Assembly (NCBI RefSeq): GCF_000308295.2
Contig: NZ_HG326652.1
Location: 1,904,322-1,968,321 of the forward strand
Direction: 5' to 3'
Source of the DNA: Afipia birgiae 34632
GTDB taxonomy: Bacteria > Pseudomonadota > Alphaproteobacteria > Rhizobiales > Xanthobacteraceae
Length of the DNA stretch: 64,000 nucleotides
Position numbers and translations under genes: made by a program. Position 1 is the stretch's first letter, and each line of letters begins with the position of its first letter. The notes under the pieces were generated by a model that searched no databases, was not told where the DNA came from, and was given only the letters and a program-made list of their open reading frames with translations. Positions 34,102-45,010 of this stretch are shown here, piece after piece.

Positions 34102-34593
34102 ATGGCGAGCGTCCTGATCGCCCTTGGCGGCAATGTCGGTGATGTCCGTGCGACCTTCGTCAAGGCCATCGCCAACATCTGTGGCATGACGCAGGCCGCC
34201 CTGATCGCACGCTCTTCGGATTACACGACGCCGCCCTGGGGCGATGAGCATCAGGAGCCGTTCGTCAATGCGTGTGTCGAGATCGAGACCAGCCTCGATC
34301 CGCACGCGTTGCTGTTCACGCTGCACAAGATCGAGAAGAAGTTTGGCCGTGACCGGGCCAGCGAACGGCGCTGGGGTCCGCGCACGCTGGACATCGATAT
34401 CATCGCCTATAACGACGTCCGCCTCGACAAACCCGAATTGACCCTCCCGCACCCTCGCCTGTTCGAACGGGCCTTCGTGCTGGTACCGCTGGCGGAGATC
34501 GCCCCCAATCGCTCAATCGCAGGACAGACCCCGCGTCAGGCGCTTGCAAGGATCTCCGCTGATGGCATCGAACGCCTGCCTGATTTGCGCTAA
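34102..34593 (+). CDS. folK: HPPK, hydroxymethyl-dihydropterin pyrophosphokinase
   Basis: A 163-aa kinase that pyrophosphorylates 6-hydroxymethyl-dihydropterin, giving the substrate of FolP. Signature motifs: IALGGNVGDVRATF at the N-terminus, KKFGRDRASERRWGPRTLDI, with Mg-binding Asp pair in DIDII, and LPHPRLFERAFVLVPL. It completes the folP-folB-folK set. The upstream repeat leaves only GGAA, 7 bases before the ATG. Confidence 0.95.
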   Translation: MASVLIALGGNVGDVRATFVKAIANICGMTQAALIARSSDYTTPPWGDEHQEPFVNACVEIETSLDPHALLFTLHKIEKKFGRDRASERRWGPRTLDIDIIAYNDVRLDKPELTLPHPRLFERAFVLVPLAEIAPNRSIAGQTPRQALARISADGIERLPDLR

Positions 34594-34678
34594 ACGCCTG
34601 AAACAACCAATTGGCTTGCGCGCCGCCGCATGGCATTTTCAGATCGACAAAGCTGTTTTCCGGGAGCTAACCCTCTGA

Positions 34679-36544
34679 ATGTCCGCTGAAACCGACGACC
34701 TGCCGCTCGCAGCCGACTTCGCCCCTGCTTCCCGCGATGACTGGCGGAAGCTTGCCGACGGTGTCCTGAAGGGCGCGCCGTTCGAGAAGTTGGTCGGCAA
34801 AACCTACGACGGGCTGCGGATCGACCCAATCTATGAGCGCGCGCGCAATGCAATGACCATTCCCGCGCGCACGGCAGGTAGCCCCTGGCAGATCATGCAG
34901 CGGGTGGATCATCCCGATGCAGCGATCGCCAACGCGCAGGCGTTGCATGATCTTGAGAACGGCGCGACCGGTCTGACGATCGTCTTCGCAGGTGCCAACG
35001 GCGCGCGGGGTTTTGGTCTGCCGCCGACCAAGGAGGCGTTGGCGCGCGTCCTCGATGGTGTGTACCTCGACGCCGGTATCGGCATTGAGTTCGAGATCGG
35101 TCCGCAGTCGCGCGACATGGGACAGCACCTCGCCGAGTTGCTTGCCGCGCGCAAAATCCCGCCCTCTGCTGTCAACGTCCGCTTCGGTCTCGATCCTATC
35201 GGCGGTGGCGGTGTGCGTGGCAGCAGCCACGGCAGCTGGGATTCGATCGCGAAGGTGTTCGGCGACAAGATTGCGAAGCTTGCGAAGCTCGGCTTTCGCG
35301 GCCCCTTCGCGCCAGCCGACGGCCGGGTCATCCACGATGCCGGCGGTTCGGAGGCACAGGAACTGGCTTACGTCCTCGCGGTGGGTGTCACTTACCTGCG
35401 CGCACTGGAAGCTGCCGGCATAGCACTCGACGACGCACGGCGGATGATTTACGCCCGCCTCAGCGCCGATGCCGATCAGTTTCTCACCATGGCGAAATTC
35501 CGCGCGCTGCGCTTGCTCTGGGCGCGGGTTGAGCAAAGTTGCGAACTCACGTCGCAGCCGCTTTTCATCGCGGCGGATACCGCCTGGCGAATGCTGACGC
35601 AGCGCGATCCCGACGTGAATATGCTGCGCGCGACCATCGCGGCGTTCTCGGCGGGCCTTGGCGGCGCAAACAGCATCAACGTCCTGCCCCATACGCTGGC
35701 GCTCGGATTGCCGGATGCATTCGCGCGCCGCGTTGCGCGAAACACCCAGCTTGTGCTGCTGGAAGAATCCAATCTCGACAAGGTCTCCGATCCGGCAGCC
35801 GGGTCAGGCGGCATCGAAACCCTCACCAGGCAGCTTTGCGAAGCCGCATGGGCGCAGTTTCAGAACATCGAATCGGCCGGCGGCCCGTTCGCGGCTCTCG
35901 AAAGGAACATTATCCAGACCAAGGTGGCCGCCGTGCGCGATGCGCGCGACGTCAATATCGCGAAACGCAAGGATGTGTTGACCGGAGCCAGCGAGTTTCC
36001 GAATCTTCACGAGAAGACGCCAGCCGTACTGGATGCAAAGCCGGTGACGGCGCTATCGCCTGAGGAAATCGTGATCCGGTTTGATGCGCTCGCGCCCATC
36101 CGGCTCGCAGCACCTTTCGAGACTTTGCGTGACCTCTCCGATCGACTGCTGAAGACATCCGGCAAACGCCCGGCGATATTCCTAGCCAACCTCGGCACCG
36201 CTGCCGATTTCACCGCGCGGGCAACGTTCGCGAAGAGCTTTTTCGAGACCGGCGGCATCGAGGCCATCGATACCGAAGGCTTCTCCGATCCGGCGGCGCT
36301 CGCTGCAGCCTTCAAATCGTCCGGCGCCGCCCTCGTCTGCCTCTGTTCGTCCGACAAGGTCTATGCCGTGGGGGCCGAGGCCGCCGCAAGGGCCCTTCAT
36401 GACGCCGGCGCAAAGCATATCTATCTGGCAGGCCGGCCCGGAGAACTCGAAGCCGCGCTGCGGACTGCAGGCGTCGGCGAGTTCATCTTTGCGGGAGGCG
36501 ATGCCCTCGCAATGCTCAAGACGGCCTACAAACGTTTGGGGTGA
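34679..36544 (+). CDS. mutA: Methylmalonyl-CoA mutase small (beta) subunit
   Basis: A 621-aa non-catalytic partner of the B12-dependent mutase that converts (R)-methylmalonyl-CoA to succinyl-CoA. TIM-barrel part: DGLRIDPIYERA, ISIEFEIG-like strand, RNTQLVLLEESNLDKVSDPA. The C-terminal flavodoxin-like domain lacks the DxHxxG cobalamin motif, as expected for beta. It opens the operon; a small GFA gene 4 bp downstream separates it from mutB. Confidence 0.93.
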   Translation: MSAETDDLPLAADFAPASRDDWRKLADGVLKGAPFEKLVGKTYDGLRIDPIYERARNAMTIPARTAGSPWQIMQRVDHPDAAIANAQALHDLENGATGLTIVFAGANGARGFGLPPTKEALARVLDGVYLDAGIGIEFEIGPQSRDMGQHLAELLAARKIPPSAVNVRFGLDPIGGGGVRGSSHGSWDSIAKVFGDKIAKLAKLGFRGPFAPADGRVIHDAGGSEAQELAYVLAVGVTYLRALEAAGIALDDARRMIYARLSADADQFLTMAKFRALRLLWARVEQSCELTSQPLFIAADTAWRMLTQRDPDVNMLRATIAAFSAGLGGANSINVLPHTLALGLPDAFARRVARNTQLVLLEESNLDKVSDPAAGSGGIETLTRQLCEAAWAQFQNIESAGGPFAALERNIIQTKVAAVRDARDVNIAKRKDVLTGASEFPNLHEKTPAVLDAKPVTALSPEEIVIRFDALAPIRLAAPFETLRDLSDRLLKTSGKRPAIFLANLGTAADFTARATFAKSFFETGGIEAIDTEGFSDPAALAAAFKSSGAALVCLCSSDKVYAVGAEAAARALHDAGAKHIYLAGRPGELEAALRTAGVGEFIFAGGDALAMLKTAYKRLG

Positions 36545-36548
36545 AGCC

Positions 36549-37013
36549 ATGAAGGAACGAGTTCCCGTTCTGACCGGCGGTTGCCAATGTGGCGCGGTGC
36601 GCTTTGCGTCCTACACCAAGCCGGGACGGATCAGCGTCTGCCACTGCCGGATGTGCCAGAAGGCGGTGGCCGGGCCGTTCGCATCGTTTGTTGAAATACC
36701 GCATGGTGATTTTGCCTGGACCCGCGGCACGCCGGCGACGTTTCGCTCATCATCGCTGGCGGAGCGAGATTTTTGCGCAGCCTGCGGAACACCGCTGAGC
36801 TATCGCAAGATCGACGGGACGGTGATCGAGTTGCTGACCGGTGCTTTCGATCGGCCCGATCACGTCATTCCGACCTATCAAATCGGCGTTGAATCGAAGC
36901 TCGCCTGGATCAGCCATCTGCACAACCTTCCCGGCAAAACGACATCAGAAGCCGCAGGTTCTGCAGAAGCAGCCAGCATTGTCAGCTATCAGCATCCGGA
37001 CCATAATACGTAA
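36549..37013 (+). CDS. GFA/CENP-V family zinc protein
   Basis: A 154-aa protein of the glutathione-dependent formaldehyde-activating enzyme fold. Zinc sites: [10 protein letters not shown] (residues 11-20), CHCRMCQK, and [12 protein letters not shown]. Most members are not proven formaldehyde enzymes. It lies between mutA and mutB, 4 bp after the mutA stop and 41 bp before mutB, an unusual insertion in this operon. Its C-terminal tail is low complexity. Confidence 0.87.
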   Translation: MKERVPVLTGGCQCGAVRFASYTKPGRISVCHCRMCQKAVAGPFASFVEIPHGDFAWTRGTPATFRSSSLAERDFCAACGTPLSYRKIDGTVIELLTGAFDRPDHVIPTYQIGVESKLAWISHLHNLPGKTTSEAAGSAEAASIVSYQHPDHNT

Positions 37014-37054
37014 ATGCGCGTTGCCTGATACCGCGCAAAACTCGAGACAACAGA

Positions 37055-39214
<2,160 letters not shown>

Positions 39215-39244
39215 CCGCATCCTTATTCCGTGATGGAGTTGCTC

Positions 39245-40048
39245 GTGAAAGGCACGTCGCCGGTCGGCTTCGTCTGGTCTACCCTGCTGAGCTTTTGCGT
39301 TCTCCTGAGCGCGGCCGTAACGGTCCTCGCAGCGGAGCCAAAGCCCAATATTGCGCTTAAATCGAAGGCCGCCGAGATTAGCGTCACACTGGACGCGAAG
39401 ATCAGGGTCAATGCAAAACTCGCAGCCTATCTGCTAGCTGACGGCAAGAAGTGGGCGAACAGCCACCTCGCCGAGGCCAACAAGCAACTCAAGGAGTCGC
39501 CGGAATTCTTCCGCGACGGCCGCGGCTGGGAACTGGAGCGCGACTACACACTCCAATCCACGGTCGCCAATCGCTATGTCAGCATTCTGCGCAGTGAATT
39601 CACCTTCACCGGCGGCGCGCATCCCAATCGCGGATTCGAGACGTTTCTCTGGGATGATCAGGCCAAGAAGCCGATCAGCATCCGCCCGTTCTTCACCGAG
39701 TTGAAGGACGACGGCCCCGCGCTGGCTGCCATCCTGAAGGCTGTGATCGCATCGCTGATCGAGGAAAAGAAAGCGCGAGGAACTTATTTCCCCGACGATC
39801 TCGGCTGGCAGAAGTACATCGAACCCAAACTCATGAAGATCGGCCCTGTTCTTCTGGCACCTTCGACCGAGCTCGGAAAAAGCTCAGGCCTTGAATTTCA
39901 GTATGGGCCCTACGCGGTGGGCGCTTACGCCGAAGGCTCCTATGAAGCATTTGTGCCATGGAGCATACTGAAGCCGTTTCTTTCGCCGGAAGGTCTGGCA
40001 ATCTTCGGTGGCGAGCGCCCGGCGGAGAGTGGAAAATCCGAAAAATGA
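39245..40048 (+). CDS. Exported DUF3298-type protein
   Basis: A 267-aa protein with a signal peptide (about residues 1-28, FVWSTLLSFCVLLSAAVTVLA) and a periplasmic DUF3298/RsiV-like domain (YVSILRSEFTFTGGAHPNRG, LWDDQAKKPISIRPFF, QYGPYAVGAYAEGSYEAFVP). The GTG at 39245 is chosen since GGAG lies 6 bases upstream; ATG 39233 and GTG 39230 are alternatives. Its stop overlaps the meaB ATG, so it belongs to the mutase operon although its role there is unclear. Confidence 0.8.
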   Translation: MKGTSPVGFVWSTLLSFCVLLSAAVTVLAAEPKPNIALKSKAAEISVTLDAKIRVNAKLAAYLLADGKKWANSHLAEANKQLKESPEFFRDGRGWELERDYTLQSTVANRYVSILRSEFTFTGGAHPNRGFETFLWDDQAKKPISIRPFFTELKDDGPALAAILKAVIASLIEEKKARGTYFPDDLGWQKYIEPKLMKIGPVLLAPSTELGKSSGLEFQYGPYAVGAYAEGSYEAFVPWSILKPFLSPEGLAIFGGERPAESGKSEK

Positions 40049-41028
40049 AAAGCTCCGTGACGTCCGCCCGGCTTGCTGACGATGTACGCTCCGGCGACCG
40101 CGCCGCGCTTGCTCGCGCCATCACCCTGATCGAAAGCCGCCGCGCCGACCATCAGGAACAGGCGCGCGACCTGGTGCAGACCCTGCTCCCGCTGACCGGA
40201 AACGCGGTGCGCGTCGGCATCACCGGATCGCCGGGTGTCGGAAAATCCACCACCATCGATGCGCTCGGCATGGCGCTGATCGGCAAGGGCCACAAGGTCG
40301 CAGTGCTGGCGGTCGATCCGTCGTCGGCGCGCACAGGCGGGTCGATCCTCGGCGACAAGACACGAATGGCGCGACTGTCTGCCGAGAACAATGCGTTCAT
40401 CCGCCCTTCCCCGTCGTCCGGCACGCTCGGCGGCGTCGCGGCCAAAACGCGCGAGGCGATGCTGTTGTGCGAAGCCGCCAGCTTCGACGTGGTTTTGGTC
40501 GAGACCGTCGGCATCGGCCAGTCGGAAACGGCCGTCTGCGATATGACGGATTTCTTCCTCGCGCTGATGCTGCCGGGCGCGGGTGACGAGCTGCAGGGCA
40601 TCAAGAAGGGGCTTGTCGAACTTGCCGACATGATCGCTGTCAACAAGGCCGACGGCGACAACCTCAAGCGCGCGAAAGCAGCCGCTGCCGAATACAACGC
40701 CGCGCTCCATATTCTCGCGCCGCGCTCCGAGCACTGGTTTCCGCCGGTCCTCACCTATTCTGCGTTAACCGGCGACGGGATCGAGGCCGTGTGGGAGAAA
40801 GTTCTCGCGCATCGCACCGCGATGATCGCGTCGGGTGACTTCGAGACCCGGCGGCGTCACCAGCAGGTCAAATGGATGTGGACCATCCTGGAGGACCGGC
40901 TGCACGCGCGCTTGCGATCCGATCCGGCGATCCGCGCCAAGGTGAAGCAAACCGAAGCCGCCGTTGCCAGCGGCCGCGTGACGCCTGCGGTCGCGGCGGA
41001 AACAATCGCGGCGCTGCTGGAGCAGTGA
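40045..41028 (+). CDS. meaB: MeaB GTPase chaperone of methylmalonyl-CoA mutase
   Basis: A 327-aa G3E-family GTPase that gates cobalamin loading and protects the mutase from inactivation. Walker A GSPGVGKST at residues 61-69; VDPSSARTGGSILGDKTRM, the switch-region ETVGIGQSE, and NKADGDN (guanine specificity) are clear. The ATG overlaps the preceding stop (ATGA), and its own stop overlaps the next gene's ATG (TGATG), giving a tightly coupled string. Confidence 0.96.
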   Translation: MKSSVTSARLADDVRSGDRAALARAITLIESRRADHQEQARDLVQTLLPLTGNAVRVGITGSPGVGKSTTIDALGMALIGKGHKVAVLAVDPSSARTGGSILGDKTRMARLSAENNAFIRPSPSSGTLGGVAAKTREAMLLCEAASFDVVLVETVGIGQSETAVCDMTDFFLALMLPGAGDELQGIKKGLVELADMIAVNKADGDNLKRAKAAAAEYNAALHILAPRSEHWFPPVLTYSALTGDGIEAVWEKVLAHRTAMIASGDFETRRRHQQVKWMWTILEDRLHARLRSDPAIRAKVKQTEAAVASGRVTPAVAAETIAALLEQ

Positions 41029-41693
41029 TGGGCGACAAGCCGCGTATTCTCGTCACCGGCTTCCGGCCCTTCCCGGGCGCGCCCTACAATCCGACGGAGA
41101 AACTCGTCGAGCGGCTGCTCCGCCTGCGCCGTCCCGCGCTCGACGATATCGAACGGATCGGGCACATTTTCCCGGTGGCTTACGGCGCGGTCGATCGCGA
41201 ATTGCCTTCCCTGATTGCATCTCATCGACCCGAGGCACTGTTGATGTTCGGCCTCGCCACGCGCACGCCTTTCGTGCGCATCGAGACCCGCGCACGCAAC
41301 ACCGTTACCCAGATCTGGCCCGACGCCGAACACACGCGTGTCCGCAGCCGGTCCATCGTTGGCGGTGCGGATTCGACCCGCCGTTTCGGGCCGCACACCC
41401 TCAAGGTGTTACGCGCGGCGCAAAGCACGGGCGTAGACGCCCGCGCCTCTCTGAGTGCGGGATACTATCTTTGCAACTATCTGAGCTGGCGCGCCATCGA
41501 AGCCACGCGGACGAATGGCGGCCCTCGTATCGCTAGCTTCGTTCATGTACCGCTGGTGCCGCGCGGCACAGCGGAGCGCCACTCAGGTTCACCGAACCGG
41601 GTGACGTTCGTGCAACTGGTGGACGCAGGCGAAGCGATGCTCATGGAGGTGGCAAATCTGGCCCGGCGTCTGGCGCGAGATCGAGCAGACTGA
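41028..41693 (+). CDS. Pyroglutamyl-peptidase I-like (C15) protein
   Basis: A 221-aa cysteine peptidase of family C15, which removes N-terminal pyroglutamate. It begins KPRILVTGFRPFPGAPYNP. The catalytic triad is present: E86 (FVRIETRARN), C149 (AGYYLCNYL) and H173 (SFVHVPLVP). Its ATG overlaps the meaB stop, an unexpected partner for the mutase operon; the link may be only transcriptional. Confidence 0.86.
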   Translation: MGDKPRILVTGFRPFPGAPYNPTEKLVERLLRLRRPALDDIERIGHIFPVAYGAVDRELPSLIASHRPEALLMFGLATRTPFVRIETRARNTVTQIWPDAEHTRVRSRSIVGGADSTRRFGPHTLKVLRAAQSTGVDARASLSAGYYLCNYLSWRAIEATRTNGGPRIASFVHVPLVPRGTAERHSGSPNRVTFVQLVDAGEAMLMEVANLARRLARDRAD

Positions 41694-41796
41694 TTTCCGT
41701 CCGCAAATCCGTCTGGCAGCCATTCGGGAAGTAGCGTTGTGCGCCGCAATATCGGGGCCTAAGTGAAGAGCTCCTCTCTACCCGAGTGATTTCTCC

Positions 41797-43044
41797 ATGA
41801 CCGATACCAGCGCCAACGCTTGGGTTTCATCGACCCACCGCCCGATGGGCTTTCGCGAGTTCGTGGCGATCGTTGCTGCCATCATGGCGCTCAATCCGCT
41901 GGCCATGGATCTGATGCTGCCTGCCCTCCCTGATGTGGCCTCGGCGTTTCACATCAGTAACGCCAACCACGTGCAGGCCGTCCTGTCGGTGTTCCTGACC
42001 GGGTTCGGCGCCGGCCAGTTCATTATCGGGCCGCTGGCGGATCGTTTCGGGCGGCGGCCCATCCTGCTCGGCGGCTTGACCGTCTACGGTATCGCCAGCC
42101 TGCTCGCGATTGTTGCGCCATCTTTCGAGACACTGCTGCTTGCGCGCGGATTGCAGGGACTCAGCACTGCGGCGGCACGGGTGATCGCCACATCCATCGT
42201 GCGGGACTGCTACAGCGGCCGCCGCATGGCGAGCGTGATGTCGCTGGCCATGATGATCTTTATTTCGGTGCCAGTGATTGCGCCATCGTTCGGACAAGCG
42301 ATCATGCTGCTCGCGGAATGGCACGGCATTTTTATCGTCCTGCTGGTCTATGGTGTGCTGACACTGAGCTGGATTATCATTCGCCTGCCGGAAACTTTGC
42401 CGCTCACCGAACGCAAATCTCTTGCCGTCCGCGAGGTGGCAAACAACTTTCTTCAGACAATCAAGAACCGACAGACCTTCGGCTATGCAATTGCCGCAGG
42501 CAGCGTTCAGGGAATCCTGTTCGGTTACGTCTTGTCGTCGCAGCAGATCTTCACCGGCATCTACGGGCTTGGCCATTACTTTCCGCTGGCGTTCGCCGCG
42601 ATCGCCATCGGGATCGCCATCGCCGGCTTCCTGAATTCACGTATTGTCGGACGCTACGGCATGCGCATGATCTCGCATATCGCCCTCGTCGGCCAGTTGG
42701 CCATCGCCACCGTCATGCTGACTGCTGCCCTCACCGGATGGCTTTCGCTCTCCCTGTTCATGATCCTCGCGACAGCCAGCCTGTTTACATTTGGACTGAT
42801 GTTCTCCAATTTTTCGGCGCTCGCGATGGAGCCTCAGGGACACATCGCAGGAACCGCCTCGTCGCTGTTCGGATCGGTCACGACGCTAATCGGAATCGCT
42901 GTCGGCACCGCGATCGGCCAATACTATGACGGCACACTGATTCCGCTGGCGACCGGTGCGCTGCTGAGTTCGGTGGTGGCGCTTGCTGTCGTGTTCGTGG
43001 TCGAGAAAGGCCGCCTGTTCACGCCGCATAACGTGCCGGTTTAA
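41797..43044 (+). CDS. Bcr/CflA-family MFS transporter
   Basis: A 415-aa, 12-span proton antiporter resembling Bcr/CflA drug exporters. Motifs: MDLMLPALPDVASAF in span 1, GPLADRFGRRPILLGG (motif A) and LQGLSTAAARVIATSIVRD in spans 4-5. Substrate not predictable (bicyclomycin, chloramphenicol and sulfonamides in relatives). Monocistronic; the folate operon is distant, so no functional link is implied. Confidence 0.9.
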   Translation: MTDTSANAWVSSTHRPMGFREFVAIVAAIMALNPLAMDLMLPALPDVASAFHISNANHVQAVLSVFLTGFGAGQFIIGPLADRFGRRPILLGGLTVYGIASLLAIVAPSFETLLLARGLQGLSTAAARVIATSIVRDCYSGRRMASVMSLAMMIFISVPVIAPSFGQAIMLLAEWHGIFIVLLVYGVLTLSWIIIRLPETLPLTERKSLAVREVANNFLQTIKNRQTFGYAIAAGSVQGILFGYVLSSQQIFTGIYGLGHYFPLAFAAIAIGIAIAGFLNSRIVGRYGMRMISHIALVGQLAIATVMLTAALTGWLSLSLFMILATASLFTFGLMFSNFSALAMEPQGHIAGTASSLFGSVTTLIGIAVGTAIGQYYDGTLIPLATGALLSSVVALAVVFVVEKGRLFTPHNVPV

Positions 43045-43144
43045 CGGTTTCTCCGGCTCGATTCCATTAACCCTACCATCGACAATCCTCTGCAAATGCG
43101 CCCGCGCGGGCATCGTTCGCTGCATTCCTGCATTAGGTCTTACG

Positions 43145-44560
43145 ATGCGTTTCCGGTTCGGAAGCGCTATCAGACGATCGGGCCGCCGCATGGACATTAG
43201 CCGCCGCAAGCTCATCAACGCCACCGCCGCCGGAGCCGCGGCAGGAGCGTTAGCGGCTGCGCCTGAGCCTGCACGAGCTGCGCCGCTGACATCGACGCTC
43301 GGGCGAGACGCCACGCAGTACGGCGTGCGGCCAAACAGTCCCGATGACCAGACCCGCGCCCTCCAGCGCGCCATCAACGAAGCTTCCAACGCCCAGATGC
43401 CGCTGGCGCTGCCGCCCGGCACCTATCGCACCGGCGCGCTAAAGTTGCCGAGCGGCGCCCGGCTTGTCGGCGTCCGCGGCGCGACGGTTCTTCAATTTAC
43501 TGGCGGAGCGTCGTTGGTCGGCAGCCAAGGCGCGAGCGGTATCTCCCTCGCCGGCCTCGCGCTCGACGGCTCCGGAATCAAGCTCCCCAAGCGGCGCGGG
43601 CTGGTGCATTTCGAGAATGGCCTCGATGTCCGTGTCCAGGACTGCGACATCGTCGGAAGCGTCGGAAACGGCATCTGGTTCGAAAGCATCGCGGGCGAAG
43701 TCAGCGGCAATAGCATTCGGAAAACGGCGAATACGGCATTCACGTCGTTCGACGCGCTTGGGCTGCTGGTCGCGCAGAACACCATTCAGGATGCATCGGA
43801 CAACGGCATCGAAATCCTGCGTCATGCGATCGGCGATGATGGCACCATCGTCGTCAACAACCGTATCGATGACATCAAGGCAGGTCCCGGCGGCTCCGGC
43901 CAGCACGGCAACGCCATCAATGCGTTCCGTGCCGCAAATGTCATTGTCAGCGGCAACCGCATCCGCAACTGTGACTATTCGGCCGTACGCGGCAACTCGG
44001 CATCGAACATCCAGATTACCGGCAACAGCGTCAGCAATGTCCGCGAAGTCGCGCTCTACTCGGAGTTCTCATTCGAAGGCGCGGTGATCGCCAACAACAC
44101 TGTCGACATTTGTGCTGTTGGTGTGTCGGTGGCCAACTTCAACGAAGGCGGCCGCATCGTGACCGTCCATGGCAACGTCATCCGGAATATGTTGCCCAAG
44201 CGCCCGATCGGGACCGCGCCTGATGACGACGCCGGGATCGGGATCGTCGTGGAAGCCGACGCCGCAGTCACCGGCAACGTGATCGAGAACGCGCCCTCGT
44301 TCGGCATCATGGCCGGTTGGGGAAAATATCTGCGCGACGTAACCATTACCGGCAACGTCGTGCGCAATGCTTTCGTCGGGATCGGCGTATCAGTGGTGCC
44401 CGGGGCCGGCACGGCACTCGTCAGCAACAACCTGATTTCAGGATCGAGGGGCTCTGCGATCGTCGGGCTCGATCATGCCAAGACGGTGACGACCGATCTC
44501 GGCGCGGACGGAACGTCACGCTTCTCGCAAATCGTGCTTGGTCTCAACGCCGTTCGCTGA
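43145..44560 (+). CDS. TIGR03808-type Tat-exported repetitive protein
   Basis: A 471-aa protein with a twin-arginine leader (DISRRKLINATAAGAAAGAL, cleavage near ...PARA) and a parallel beta-helix built of many N-x-I/V-x-x-N-x-I repeats (VSGNSIRKTANTAF, ISGNRIRN, ITGNSVSNV, VHGNVIRNM, ITGNVVRNAF). This matches the TAT-translocated repetitive family found mainly in Bradyrhizobium-like species, next to a TIGR03809 gene. Beta-helix exports often act on polysaccharide; no catalytic set identified. ATG 43145 or 43190. Confidence 0.85.
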   Translation: MRFRFGSAIRRSGRRMDISRRKLINATAAGAAAGALAAAPEPARAAPLTSTLGRDATQYGVRPNSPDDQTRALQRAINEASNAQMPLALPPGTYRTGALKLPSGARLVGVRGATVLQFTGGASLVGSQGASGISLAGLALDGSGIKLPKRRGLVHFENGLDVRVQDCDIVGSVGNGIWFESIAGEVSGNSIRKTANTAFTSFDALGLLVAQNTIQDASDNGIEILRHAIGDDGTIVVNNRIDDIKAGPGGSGQHGNAINAFRAANVIVSGNRIRNCDYSAVRGNSASNIQITGNSVSNVREVALYSEFSFEGAVIANNTVDICAVGVSVANFNEGGRIVTVHGNVIRNMLPKRPIGTAPDDDAGIGIVVEADAAVTGNVIENAPSFGIMAGWGKYLRDVTITGNVVRNAFVGIGVSVVPGAGTALVSNNLISGSRGSAIVGLDHAKTVTTDLGADGTSRFSQIVLGLNAVR

Positions 44561-44845
44561 CAGCATTTGCGTGAATGGCGACGGTGGGCTGGCGGCGTTC
44601 TCAGTTTGCGCGATAGCCACCTCGGCCGGCTTGTCCTGAACCGGATCAGGAGGAGCAAGCTGCTCCCACGTCGCCAGCGCCACCCGGGCCTCCTGAATGA
44701 CTTTCAGGAATTCCGGCTCCTTGTAATAAACCCTCCAGCGGCCGGTTTCGTAGAGCTCGATCAGATACTGAAGGCGTCGCTCCGCCAGCATGCGCCAGCG
44801 CGCTACGACACTTCGCCCGTGTTCGGCATTGCCGGAATTGGCCAT
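44516..44845 (-). CDS. TIGR03809-type small protein
   Basis: A 109-aa protein with the family core RWRMLAERRLQYLIELYETG-RWRVYY, KEPEFLKVIQEARVALATWE, then a Pro/Ala-rich tail. GGAAG lies 4 bases before the ATG. It is convergent with the TIGR03808 gene, overlapping its 3' end by 45 bp. The two families consistently occur together, suggesting a shared but unknown role. Confidence 0.85.
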   Translation of the reverse strand: MANSGNAEHGRSVVARWRMLAERRLQYLIELYETGRWRVYYKEPEFLKVIQEARVALATWEQLAPPDPVQDKPAEVAIAQTENAASPPSPFTQMLSANGVETKHDLREA

Positions 44846-45010
44846 TTCGCTTCCAAGAAATATCGCTGAAAAAGCACGTTCAGAAAATCACGCAAACGCA
44901 ACGAATCGCTCGAACTTCGCAACAAGTACAATACCTACCTCAACCTCTGCCACAGATACATGCAACTTTCGTGACCCGGACTGAACGCCGGCACGAAAGC
45001 ACTCGGTTGA

